IMG/VR virus record: IMGVR_UViG_3300042898_004255
Span: 1 to 55,909 of that record
Direction: 5' to 3' (one strand)
Source of the DNA: a virus
DNA: 55,909 nucleotides
The notes below the pieces were generated by a model. That model worked only from the letters and a program-made list of their open reading frames with translations, had not been told where the DNA came from and ran no database searches. This document shows, piece by piece, positions 48,300-55,909 of the stretch; position 1 is the stretch's first letter, and each line of letters opens with the position of its first letter. The position numbers were made by a program, and so were the translations under genes.

Positions 48300-49279
48300 C
48301 TCATTATTTCTTTTATCCTTCTTATTTCATTTAACATTTCTTGGTAGTTATCAGGTATTAATGGGATAGGTAAATCATTTTCAATTATTACATTATTTAT
48401 TAATTTATAATCAACACCATTTTGTAATAATGTTTTCTTTATTAATTCTTTATCATTTGAAATTGATAATAAAAAAACAATTGGTTCATAATTTAATTTT
48501 TTACCTTTTGTTTCAATAATTTTTGTTAAAATAAGGTCTCTTTCATTTTTAAGAGTTATAGCTTCTATAAGTAATTCGAGTATATCTTCATCGGTTAATT
48601 CTTCACCTCTTATCTCAATAATTTTTATTATGATATCATATTTTTTTCTTGAAAAAAGAAGTAAATAAAGTTTCTCGTCTTTAGTTAATTCTCCACTTTT
48701 TACTTTGATAATTTTAGTTATTAAATCATCCATATCTATCAAATCTACATTAACTGGCGCCCTTAAATGGTTTAGAAAAGGAAGAATGATATTAAGATTC
48801 AATTTATCACCTATTATTTCAATAATTTTTGTCGCAATATCATTTTTATTACTTGAATATTGAAGTAGTAGAGTTATATTATCAAAATTTAAATGTATAT
48901 TTTTTACTTCAATTATTTTTTTTATAATATCATCTTTATTAACTGAATAATCTAAAATTTGTTTAATAACATATCCATATAACGAATTTGGATATTCTCT
49001 ACCTATTGTGTCAATAATTTTTGTTGCAATAATATCTATATCATTTGAATATTCAAGTAAATTTTCTACCTCATGATTATTTAACTTATTACCTTTTTTT
49101 TCAATAATTTTAATTCTTTCATCATCGGTTAAATATTTCCATTCCCAATCTTCATATCCAACAACACCTCTCATTCTTTTATAAGATTTCTGTAATGATG
49201 GTGATAAAAGATTATATTGTTCCTCTGGAATTGGTAATCCAGTGTTCACATATCTATTTAATACTTCAGAATATTTCAT
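48296..49279 (-). CDS. Helical-repeat protein, array member 4
   Basis: A 327-residue protein, the largest of the array. It has the N-module with IPEEQYNLLSPSLQKSYKRMRGVVGYEDWEWKYLTDDERI and about seven repeats. Several are more divergent (INPLINVDLIDMDDLITKIIKV-like; KKYDIIIKIIEIRGEELTDE). The C-module is IPDNYQEMLNEIRRIKEIMR. The divergence of the middle repeats relative to the conserved ends suggests they are the variable, binding part (inference). Confidence 0.75.
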   Translation of the reverse strand: MKYSEVLNRYVNTGLPIPEEQYNLLSPSLQKSYKRMRGVVGYEDWEWKYLTDDERIKIIEKKGNKLNNHEVENLLEYSNDIDIIATKIIDTIGREYPNSLYGYVIKQILDYSVNKDDIIKKIIEVKNIHLNFDNITLLLQYSSNKNDIATKIIEIIGDKLNLNIILPFLNHLRAPVNVDLIDMDDLITKIIKVKSGELTKDEKLYLLLFSRKKYDIIIKIIEIRGEELTDEDILELLIEAITLKNERDLILTKIIETKGKKLNYEPIVFLLSISNDKELIKKTLLQNGVDYKLINNVIIENDLPIPLIPDNYQEMLNEIRRIKEIMR

Positions 49280-50154
49280 CCCATTATCTGTTTTATTCTC
49301 CTTATTTCGTTTAACATTGACTGGTAGTTATCAGGTATTAATGGGATAGAGTCTGTTGATTCACTATTATACCTATTTATCTGTTTATTTATTAATCTAT
49401 AATCAACACCATTTTGTAATAATGTTTTCTTTATTAATTCTTTTCTTTCTATGTAAATATTAAAATATAAAAGGATAAATAGAGCATATATGTCATCACC
49501 ATTTAATTCTTTACCTTTTGTTTCAATAATTTTTGTCGCGATTTCATAACGTTCACTAAACGATAAATATTCAAGTAAATTTCCAATATCTTTACTATTT
49601 AATTTTTCACCTTTTATTTCAATAATTTTTGTTGCCGATTTTTTATTGCTTGAGAATAACATTATAGTTTTTAAATTATCACTATCTAATTTTTCACCAA
49701 ATTTTTCAATAAGTTTTGTTGCAATATCGTCTGTATTAGAATATTTAACAACCATTAAAGTACGTATCTCAGAATCACTTAATTCACCTTTTACTTCAAT
49801 AATTTTTGTAGCAATATCATCTTTATTATCTGAATTATTAATTAAATAATATATATTAATATATTCTAATTCTTTACCTTTTGTTTCAATAATTTTTGTT
49901 GCGATAAGGTCTTTATTCTCTGAATATTTAAGTAAATCTTGAATATTGTAATGACTTAATTTTACACCTTTTATTTCAATATAGTTAATTCTTTGATTAT
50001 CATTTATTACTTGAAATTCCCAATCTTCATATCCAACAACACCTCTCATTCTAATATAAGATTTTTGCAATGATTGGGATAATTGTTTATATTGTTTCTC
50101 AGTAATTTGTGATCCAGTGTTCACATATCTATTTAATACTTCTGAATGTTTCAT
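49276..50154 (-). CDS. Helical-repeat protein, array member 3
   Basis: A 292-residue protein. The N-module is MKHSEVLNRYVNTGSQITEK with the YEDWEF signature. Six repeats follow (ENKDLIATKIIETKGKELEY; NKDDIATKIIEVKGELSDSE; NTDDIATKLIEKFGEKLDS; ...). The C-module is LIPDNYQSMLNEIRRIKQIMG. One repeat is shortened (SNKKSATKIIEIKGEKLNSK). It is otherwise like its neighbours. Confidence 0.75.
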   Translation of the reverse strand: MKHSEVLNRYVNTGSQITEKQYKQLSQSLQKSYIRMRGVVGYEDWEFQVINDNQRINYIEIKGVKLSHYNIQDLLKYSENKDLIATKIIETKGKELEYINIYYLINNSDNKDDIATKIIEVKGELSDSEIRTLMVVKYSNTDDIATKLIEKFGEKLDSDNLKTIMLFSSNKKSATKIIEIKGEKLNSKDIGNLLEYLSFSERYEIATKIIETKGKELNGDDIYALFILLYFNIYIERKELIKKTLLQNGVDYRLINKQINRYNSESTDSIPLIPDNYQSMLNEIRRIKQIMG

Positions 50155-50852
50155 CTCATTATTTCTTTTATCCTTCTTATTTCATTTAACATTTCTTGGT
50201 AGTTATCAGGTATTAATGGGGTATCTATTTTATAATTTGTTATCTTATAATTTATTTCTTTATAATCAACACCATTTTGTAATAATAATTTCTTTATTAA
50301 TTCTTTATCTTTTGAATATTCAAGTAAATATTTATATTCATTAAAAATTATTTCATCATCTTTTTCATTAATAATTTTTATCGCAATATCATCTTTATTA
50401 ACTGAATATTTAAGTAAATTATATATTTCACCATTATTTAATTCATAACCCATTTTTTCAATAATTTTCGTAGCAATAAGGTCTTTATCATTTGAATATT
50501 GAAGTAGAACCTCTACTACACCTAAATGTGTTTTAATAACACTCATGTCAAAGAAATGTAATGTTGTACTATCTTTTACCTTGATAATTTTTGTTATAAT
50601 AAGGTCTTTATCTTTTGAAGATTCAAGTAATGAATATATTTCATCAAAACCATTTAACTTATTACCTTTTTTTTCTATATATTTAATTCTTTCATCATCG
50701 GTTAAATATATAAATTCCCAATCTTCATATCCAACAACACCTCTCATCCTCATATAAGATTTTTGCAATGATTGAGATAACTGTTTATATTGTTCCTCTG
50801 GAATTTGTGATCCAGTATTTACATATCTATTTAATACTTCAGAATATTTCAT
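50151..50852 (-). CDS. Helical-repeat protein, array member 2
   Basis: A 233-residue protein. The N-module has IPEEQYKQLSQSLQKSYMRMRG and EDWEFIYLTDDERI. About four repeats follow, with a non-repeat insert (VKDSTTLHFFDMSVIKTHLG, ~95-115), and the C-module is PDNYQEMLNEIRRIKEIMR. The repeat KLLLQNGVDYKEIN precedes the C-module in every member. Confidence 0.75.
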   Translation of the reverse strand: MKYSEVLNRYVNTGSQIPEEQYKQLSQSLQKSYMRMRGVVGYEDWEFIYLTDDERIKYIEKKGNKLNGFDEIYSLLESSKDKDLIITKIIKVKDSTTLHFFDMSVIKTHLGVVEVLLQYSNDKDLIATKIIEKMGYELNNGEIYNLLKYSVNKDDIAIKIINEKDDEIIFNEYKYLLEYSKDKELIKKLLLQNGVDYKEINYKITNYKIDTPLIPDNYQEMLNEIRRIKEIMR

Positions 50853-51340
50853 CCCATTATCTGTTTTATTCTCCTTATTTCATTTAACATTTCTTGATAA
50901 TTATCCGGTATTAATTGGGTATCAAAATTACCTCTACTTATTACATCGTTTATTAATTTATAATCAACACCATTTTGTAATAATGTTTTCTTTATTAATT
51001 CTTTATCTTTTGAATATTGAAGTAATCGTTTTAAACCACTTTCAGTAATACCTCCTTTATAGATCATATCGATAATTTTTGTTATGATAAGGTCTTTATT
51101 TTCTGAATATTTAAGTAAATTTTCTACATCATCACTACCTAAATGTTCAGGGTCTTTTTCAATAAGTTTAATTCTTTGGTCATCATGAGTTAAATATTTT
51201 AATTCCCACCAATCATAACCAATAATTTCTCTCATTCTCATATAAGATGTTTGCAATGATTTTGGTAAACGATTATATTGTTTCTCACGAATTTGTGTTC
51301 CAGTATTTACATATCTTTTTAATACTTCAGAATATTTCAT
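50849..51340 (-). CDS. Helical-repeat protein, array member 1 (shortest)
   Basis: A 163-residue protein. It retains both end modules (SEVLKRYVNTGTQIREKQY; IPDNYQEMLNEIRRIKQIMG) but only about two repeats between them, so it may be the minimal unit or a deletion product. It lies 19 nt after the 51360-52415 gene, whose C-terminus (YIDQGHQLTDEQFNFFLERS) resembles the N-module here. Confidence 0.72.
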   Translation of the reverse strand: MKYSEVLKRYVNTGTQIREKQYNRLPKSLQTSYMRMREIIGYDWWELKYLTHDDQRIKLIEKDPEHLGSDDVENLLKYSENKDLIITKIIDMIYKGGITESGLKRLLQYSKDKELIKKTLLQNGVDYKLINDVISRGNFDTQLIPDNYQEMLNEIRRIKQIMG

Positions 51341-51359
51341 CTCATTATTTCTTTTTTTC

Positions 51360-52415
51360 TTACATATCTGAACTTCTCTCTAAAAAGAAATTAAATTGTT
51401 CGTCTGTTAATTGATGACCTTGGTCGATATATTGTCTTAAATAATAATTTTCTTTATCTGATTCAATTTCGGTTTCTGGTACTCTATAATTTGGATTATT
51501 CGGATTATCCAAACTTAATAGTGTATCTATATCACTTATTTGGTTCCTAACTAATTTATTTGTATATTTTTCCGCTTCAGTTAATTCAACAAATTCAAAC
51601 TTATCTGTATCAATACCCTTTGATTCTAAATATTTTAAATAAGCATCAACATCCTTACCATATTCTGCAATAAAACCACTAGTATTATTCTCGTCGGTTA
51701 AAATAATATGACGTGAAGGAATGGTATTTGTTTGTAAAACAACCATATGTAAAGGGTCATTCTTTTCGTCCATTCTATCTAAATCTAAAATAAAATAAAA
51801 CTTAGCACCATCTCTTGTCCTATATGTGTTATACATATTTGATACTGGTGAAGGATTCCCAATACAAAAACGATATGTTTTATTTGTTAATGCATGGGTA
51901 TATTTGATACAATCATTTTTTCCTCTTGCTTCATATATTTTAATATTATCACCTTCAAGAAATATTGGTAAATTTGTAACTTCTTCTTTTTTAAACGATA
52001 CATTATATTTTTTTGAGGTTAACGTCTGTGATAATCCATGAATTAATTCGGTAAATTCTATCCAATTATTTGGGGTAAATGTTTTTTCAACATTTTCTTC
52101 TTTTACCTCATTATTAACTACCGTTCTTTCTTTATATATTACAGTTAACTGATTAGAATTATAAGATTTTAAATTGATTTTTTGTTTAATAATCAAGTCA
52201 TTAAAATTATTTATTTCATTAATAATTAATTGATTATTTCCCTCACCATAAAAAAAACACATGATTGGAATATTCTTTTGGTTTTGGGACGTGTCTCCAT
52301 TCTTAAAATCATTTATGATATTTTCGATATCACTATCTGATACTCCTTTAGTTTTAAGAATTCTTTTTCCATCGTCTTCTGTTTGTTTACTTTCAAATAA
52401 AGTCATTAATTTCAT
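51360..52415 (-). CDS. Effector candidate sharing a domain with the 6397 protein
   Basis: A 351-residue protein. MKLMTLFE|SKQTEDDG is leader-like. Residues ~155-235 (KIYEARGKNDCIKYTH, YRFCIGNPSPVSNMYNTYRT, RDGAKFYFILDLDRMDEKND, PLHMVVLQT) match the domain in the 6397-8046 protein. The C-terminal ~25 residues (YLRQYIDQGHQLTDEQFNFF) resemble the N-module of the downstream repeat paralogues. It may therefore be the catalytic or head part of a system whose repeats are now separate genes (inference). No named family. Confidence 0.6.
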   Translation of the reverse strand: MKLMTLFESKQTEDDGKRILKTKGVSDSDIENIINDFKNGDTSQNQKNIPIMCFFYGEGNNQLIINEINNFNDLIIKQKINLKSYNSNQLTVIYKERTVVNNEVKEENVEKTFTPNNWIEFTELIHGLSQTLTSKKYNVSFKKEEVTNLPIFLEGDNIKIYEARGKNDCIKYTHALTNKTYRFCIGNPSPVSNMYNTYRTRDGAKFYFILDLDRMDEKNDPLHMVVLQTNTIPSRHIILTDENNTSGFIAEYGKDVDAYLKYLESKGIDTDKFEFVELTEAEKYTNKLVRNQISDIDTLLSLDNPNNPNYRVPETEIESDKENYYLRQYIDQGHQLTDEQFNFFLERSSDM

Positions 52416-52678
52416 AATTTTTTAATTTTTAGTTTTAAGTTATTTGTACCTTTTATTATTCTATGATATCTATTTTTAGGTATCATTAAAGATTTATTTT
52501 TTTTAAATTGAATTGGTAGTTCATTATCAAATTGAAAAAACCAATCAGATTCATCCTCACATAAAACAATTCTATCTTCCTCATCAAAATGCCATTTTAA
52601 TTCCATTTCAGATATATCTTCTGAAAATGTTCTAATATAAAATCCTTCTTCTATTTGTTCTTTAAATGGTAATTCCAT
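52412..52678 (-). CDS. Cupin-like small protein
   Basis: 88 residues. MELKWHFDEEDRIVLCEDES, then WFFQFDNELPIQFKKNKSLMIPKNRYHRIIKGTNNLKLKI, gives a small beta-barrel with WHxDxEDR and the late YHRIIKG motif of phage cupin-like proteins. Metal or sugar binding is possible. It overlaps the next gene by 4 nt (ATGA). Confidence 0.65.
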   Translation of the reverse strand: MELPFKEQIEEGFYIRTFSEDISEMELKWHFDEEDRIVLCEDESDWFFQFDNELPIQFKKNKSLMIPKNRYHRIIKGTNNLKLKIKKL

Positions 52679-52691
52679 ATTTTTTTATTTA

Positions 52692-53675
52692 CTACCAAGG
52701 ATTAGAAGATTTTATTCCTAATGCTTTTCTATATCTAGAAATATTACAACTCCAATATCCTGCGGTTGTCCTATCTTTTTTTTGGTCACATTTATGTCTA
52801 GCCCTAAATGATTTAGCCGCCGCTTTATTGTTATTACGTACTCTTAAATTAGGATCACCAAATGTTACTTTTTTAATAGTACCACTAGGTGTTTTTACAT
52901 ATACCGCAAATTTTTTCGGTCCACCTGGTGTTCTAAATGGTTTATTTAAATTTACTTTTTTACCTCTATGTTCTGCTTCAAATAAAAAATTTACCTTAAC
53001 AATATCTTCTTCTTCATTTAATATAAATGGGATATCAAGATAAACTTCAGTATTTTCGTATAATCCTGTTTTTCCTATATCTGTTTTTAATAATTCAATA
53101 TCCTCACCAAAAACTTCTAATATGTTTTTGTTCATTAATTCCCTAGATTCATTAAACAAGTCAAAAAACTTTTTAGAATAAACACGATAAACATTTTCAA
53201 TAAGTGGTTTTTCGTTTGTTATGTGGTAGTTTAAACCTTCACTTAACCTGTTTTTAGACTCATTGACAGACTTTAATCTAGGCGCAGAATAAGATTCAAT
53301 AATATCATAAAAGTCCGTTGAAACAGTCTTATTTTCATCAAATCGAGTAAATGTTGGTTTATTACCTGTTCCTACTTTAGGTTCTTTTTTTTCCGCTCTT
53401 CTTTTTTGTGCGGTCATTGATTTTTTTTCATCTTTATCATAAGAAGACGCAACTTTTGGCGTTTCTTTAGATACTTTTTTTGACGGTCGACATTTTGGAT
53501 ATGATTTACCGTCAGCGGTTTTTCTACCACATGGAGGATGTTTACCATCTACTTTCTTAGATACATCCACCCATTTTTCTTTAAACCACCTTCTTAGGTC
53601 TTCTTTAAGAATTAGACCATTCATTATTGATTCTTCAATGTATTTTAAATCTTCTTCGTTTACTAATATTTTCAT
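52692..53675 (-). CDS. Leader-bearing protein with DUF5872-like and C-terminal Cys-containing domains
   Basis: A 327-residue protein. It starts MKILVNEEDLKYIEE. LKEDLRRWFKEKWVDVSKKV, then PPCGRK...YPKCRPSKKV (~22-75), matches the pattern DLRRWFKEKWVD...PCGR...YPKC known as a DUF5872-like domain in large viruses and phages. The C-terminus (~240-327: RTPGGPKKFAVYVKTPSGTI, KKVTFGDPNLRVRNNNKAAA, KSFRARHKC...GYWSCNISRY) is a second compact basic domain. Strongly basic, so DNA association in the head is likely. Confidence 0.6.
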   Translation of the reverse strand: MKILVNEEDLKYIEESIMNGLILKEDLRRWFKEKWVDVSKKVDGKHPPCGRKTADGKSYPKCRPSKKVSKETPKVASSYDKDEKKSMTAQKRRAEKKEPKVGTGNKPTFTRFDENKTVSTDFYDIIESYSAPRLKSVNESKNRLSEGLNYHITNEKPLIENVYRVYSKKFFDLFNESRELMNKNILEVFGEDIELLKTDIGKTGLYENTEVYLDIPFILNEEEDIVKVNFLFEAEHRGKKVNLNKPFRTPGGPKKFAVYVKTPSGTIKKVTFGDPNLRVRNNNKAAAKSFRARHKCDQKKDRTTAGYWSCNISRYRKALGIKSSNPW

Positions 53676-53682
53676 AATATTA

Positions 53683-54453
53683 TTAATTAATATAACAATT
53701 TAATTCATATTTTTCTTTCATACCATAAATCTGTATATGAAGAGCCTTTTTTTGTTCCTTATCATCTTTTTTCAAACTAATAGTGAAACGATTTGTATCA
53801 CCCTCTTTTGGTTTTTTTGGTCCCATACCTATTTCAGTCGCAACTTCTTCTTGGTCATATGTATAACCTTTTTTCTCTGCATATTCAAGTGCGGTATTAA
53901 CTGCTGAAGTATAACTTTTATGGTAAACATCATCATTATTATTCTTTTTTGATTCATTTACACTTTCATTAACTTTTTTTCTCCAAGTACCACCTTTTGA
54001 CTTATATCGTTTAGCTGCTGCACCATTACAATACGCACTTGGACAAACTTTATATTTTGATTTAGCCCATGCTAATGATGCTGCCCATAGTTTAGGGTTA
54101 TTTGGTTTATTTTTAGACTCATCAATTACTTCGTTTTCGTTTAAACTAAACGTATCCATATTTGGTTCTAAGTTTGAGTTCATTTTAGGTTCACTATTTA
54201 TTCTTTCAGTTTTATTCATTAAAAAATCAAAAACTTGGTCCATGTTATTTTTAGCTTCAGACACATGGTCATCCGCCCAATCATGGCCATCTTGTAAAAT
54301 ATTATCTACAATATTCTGATCCATTTTTAATAAAATTTCACACTGTCTATGGATTTGTTTTAAATTTTCAAAAAACATATAGTTTTCTTGTCCCATTGAG
54401 GATTCAGTTAAATTTTTTAACTGTTTTTTAATAATAATTTCAATATTCTTCAT
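53683..54453 (-). CDS. Leader-bearing basic protein with PSAYxNGAAAKRYK domain
   Basis: A 256-residue protein. Leader MKNIEIIIKKQLKNLTE|SSMG. Helical ~20-110. KLWAASLAWAKSKYKVCPSA, then YCNGAAAKRYKSKGGTWRKK (~120-160), is a motif (K-(F/Y)-K-V-x-PSAY-x-N) that I recognise from many large phages without a known function. VNESVNES adds two NE|S sites. The C-terminus (YHKSYTSAVNTALEYAEKKGYTYDQEE...FTISLKKDDKEQ) is a small alpha/beta domain. It is probably an internal head protein. Confidence 0.6.
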   Translation of the reverse strand: MKNIEIIIKKQLKNLTESSMGQENYMFFENLKQIHRQCEILLKMDQNIVDNILQDGHDWADDHVSEAKNNMDQVFDFLMNKTERINSEPKMNSNLEPNMDTFSLNENEVIDESKNKPNNPKLWAASLAWAKSKYKVCPSAYCNGAAAKRYKSKGGTWRKKVNESVNESKKNNNDDVYHKSYTSAVNTALEYAEKKGYTYDQEEVATEIGMGPKKPKEGDTNRFTISLKKDDKEQKKALHIQIYGMKEKYELNCYIN

Positions 54454-54467
54454 TTTTTTTTATTTTT

Positions 54468-55844
54468 TTATTTTTCAGATATTATTTCAAATTTAACATA
54501 ATTGTGATAAAAAATTTCTTCAGTATATATCATCGCTTTAAATTCAATAAAATATTCTCTAGGTATCATATAAGACGTATCTAAGAAAAAAGAATTTTCT
54601 GTAGTAGTCATATCTATTTTAGTCCAATCATTAACAATAACATTTGTTTTACCTTCTTTTATGAATATTCTATAAAAGACATTTTCAAATAATTCTGATT
54701 TAGAAACTTCAATAGATTTAAAATATAGGATTATTTTTTTTAATTCTCCTCTTATTATTTTTTCATTTTGTTTGATACCTGAAAATTGAATAACATATTT
54801 TTGAGATTCAGTTGGGTTGGAACCAAAAGAATAATAACTTGAAAAAGGTTTTGGTATAAATTTTTGTGAGACATCAGTAATTGAAACTCCATCAATTGAT
54901 AAATTTTTCCATTTATCATAAAAAAATCTTTTACCATCACAAAGTTGTCCTGTTATCCCGAACGTAACTTTATAAATTCCTTTTCTAATTTTTGTGGTTG
55001 TCAAACCACTTAAATTATTTATTAATGATTCGGAACTATTTAAAACATCGACAGTAGGTAAATTATCTAAATCATAAAAATTACCACCTTTAGTGACATA
55101 TAAATAAAGATTATTTTGTTTTTCAGTAATGAAATTTTGTCTATTATCTACTATAGTGTCATTAAAGACAGTCTCAATAAATGGTTCGTAAAAAGTTTGT
55201 GTATATTTTGTAAAGAATGAAACCGATTGGTCATATTCATCATTTATATCTTGATATAAAACTGCAAAGGCTAAACCTAATCCATGGTTAGTATTTCCTG
55301 AAACGACAATACTATTAACATAATCTGTAATATCAGCTTCAATATTTTCATTACCGTTATCAAAATGAATAGTAGATATTATGGTTGGTGTAGTTTGATA
55401 AACACCTGGTGTTGTCCATTGATTTAAAGTCGTTCGATTATACCAATTTGATGGTCGTTCGTCATATGTTTTATTACCAATAGTAAAGTCATAACCACCG
55501 TCTTCATAATCGAAACCTACACCTTCGTCCCAATTCTCAAGAATTTTAAAAATAATTAAATCAAATGATGTTGTTCGTTGTCTACCGGTATTTCTTTTTT
55601 CACCAATCAATTTTGGGTCCCCAAATATTGTATTAGTCATTTTTAAATAATGTCTAGTATTTGTATTAATTACTAAATCACCATTTTCAACTTTTGTAAT
55701 TAAATCACTAAAATCAACTTTAAATAAAAATTTGGAAAAACTTGAACCGTAAAAAATTTCAGTTGTAGGATTTTTAGCAGTGTTAACCGCATAATTTTTT
55801 ATTATTGTGTTATTTTTTTCAAAATACGAACGGAAATAAGACAT
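54468..55844 (-). CDS. Structural protein candidate (beta-rich)
   Basis: A 458-residue protein that starts MSYFRSYFEKNNTIIKNYAVNTAKNPTTEIFYG. Beta-rich, with repeated Y/F/N strands: FDLIIFKILENWDEGVGFDY, WTTPGVYQTTPTIISTIHFD, YKVTFGITGQLCDGKRFF and NSFFLDTSYMIPREYFIEFK. The pattern resembles virion surface or baseplate-type proteins of phages in this group. No family is certain. No leader. A TATTTATA box lies 11 nt upstream. Confidence 0.6.
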   Translation of the reverse strand: MSYFRSYFEKNNTIIKNYAVNTAKNPTTEIFYGSSFSKFLFKVDFSDLITKVENGDLVINTNTRHYLKMTNTIFGDPKLIGEKRNTGRQRTTSFDLIIFKILENWDEGVGFDYEDGGYDFTIGNKTYDERPSNWYNRTTLNQWTTPGVYQTTPTIISTIHFDNGNENIEADITDYVNSIVVSGNTNHGLGLAFAVLYQDINDEYDQSVSFFTKYTQTFYEPFIETVFNDTIVDNRQNFITEKQNNLYLYVTKGGNFYDLDNLPTVDVLNSSESLINNLSGLTTTKIRKGIYKVTFGITGQLCDGKRFFYDKWKNLSIDGVSITDVSQKFIPKPFSSYYSFGSNPTESQKYVIQFSGIKQNEKIIRGELKKIILYFKSIEVSKSELFENVFYRIFIKEGKTNVIVNDWTKIDMTTTENSFFLDTSYMIPREYFIEFKAMIYTEEIFYHNYVKFEIISEK

Positions 55845-55855
55845 GTTTTTTATTA

Positions 55856-55863
55856 TATAAATA
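55856..55863 (-). promoter_or_regulatory. TATTTATA box for the 55844 gene
   Basis: TATAAATA on +, 11 nt before the minus-strand ATG at 55844. Confidence 0.42.
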
Positions 55864-55909
55864 TGTCGTTAGTTGATTCTAATTGACTTATTTAATAATT
55901 GAGACTCTA

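Larger units (their letters stand above)
46753..51340 (-). repeat. Tandem array of six paralogous genes
   Basis: Six minus-strand genes of the same family follow each other, each overlapping the next by 4 nt (ATGA). All share the 5' module (MK(H/Y)SEVLNRYVNTG), internal ~30-codon repeats with near-identical DNA segments and the 3' module (IPDNYQxMLNEIRRIKEIM). Array size, repeat number and sequence vary, so it has probably expanded by recombination. Confidence 0.9.

Noticed and set aside
46753-51340. Regularly spaced repeats (TTTCAATAATTTTTGTTGC-type, about 90 bp apart) resembling a CRISPR array
   Set aside because: Copies are degenerate, spaced by codon-multiple distances and lie inside open reading frames where they encode the KIIETKG part of helical repeats.

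Overview
The window is about 56 kb of a very AT-rich, densely packed, T4-like tailed-phage genome. The head-morphogenesis block is in T4 order: terminase large subunit (gp17-like), portal (gp20-like), a small core-type protein, prohead protease (gp21-like), acidic scaffold (gp22-like) and major capsid protein (gp23-like). The host is probably a member of Bacteroidota, most likely a flavobacterium. The reasons are promoters of the Bacteroidota form TTTG-N20-TAnnTTTG, the absence of Shine-Dalgarno sequences before genes, and Flavobacteria-like signal peptides ending in ...SQ.

Layout. 0-9.6 kb: accessory and lysis genes (two kinds of enzyme-like proteins, a ribbon-helix-helix protein, a secreted NUC1-type nuclease, a T5orf172 protein, a GH19 endolysin with a peptidoglycan-binding domain). 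9.6-24.1 kb: mostly proteins sharing a short N-terminal leader (MKIIITESQLKKLI-type), including two ADP-ribosyltransferase-like proteins fused to helical repeats, a GNAT-like protein, HExxH metalloproteases and membrane-active proteins. 24.1-29.2 kb: an RNA-rich segment with a phage tmRNA, two related candidate small RNAs and an ORF-free structured RNA of about 836 nt with its own strong promoter, boxA-like site and terminator. These are interspersed with a glycosyltransferase, a phosphoesterase, an SGNH hydrolase and holin-like proteins. 29.2-31.7 kb: divergent ClpC-like unfoldase and Hsp20 genes. 31.8-45.9 kb: the + strand virion block. 46-51.3 kb: SAP and dCMP deaminase genes, then six tandem paralogues on the minus strand built from the same helical repeats as the ADP-ribosyltransferases. 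51.4-55.8 kb: further leader-bearing or virion-like proteins.

How it may work together (inference). Many otherwise unrelated proteins begin with a short basic/hydrophobic leader ending near an (L/I/V)xE site, and the major capsid protein has a matching LINE|AAV site. T4 packages Alt and its internal proteins with a cleavable leader cut by gp21. I therefore propose that this phage carries a large set of head-packaged effectors, including Alt-like ADP-ribosyltransferases and their repeat paralogues, that are trimmed by its gp21-like protease and injected with the DNA. The giant RNA, the tmRNA with an unusual long tag, and a ClpC that keeps a ClpP-docking-like loop are the other notable systems. 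No tRNA gene, CRISPR array or insertion sequence was seen.
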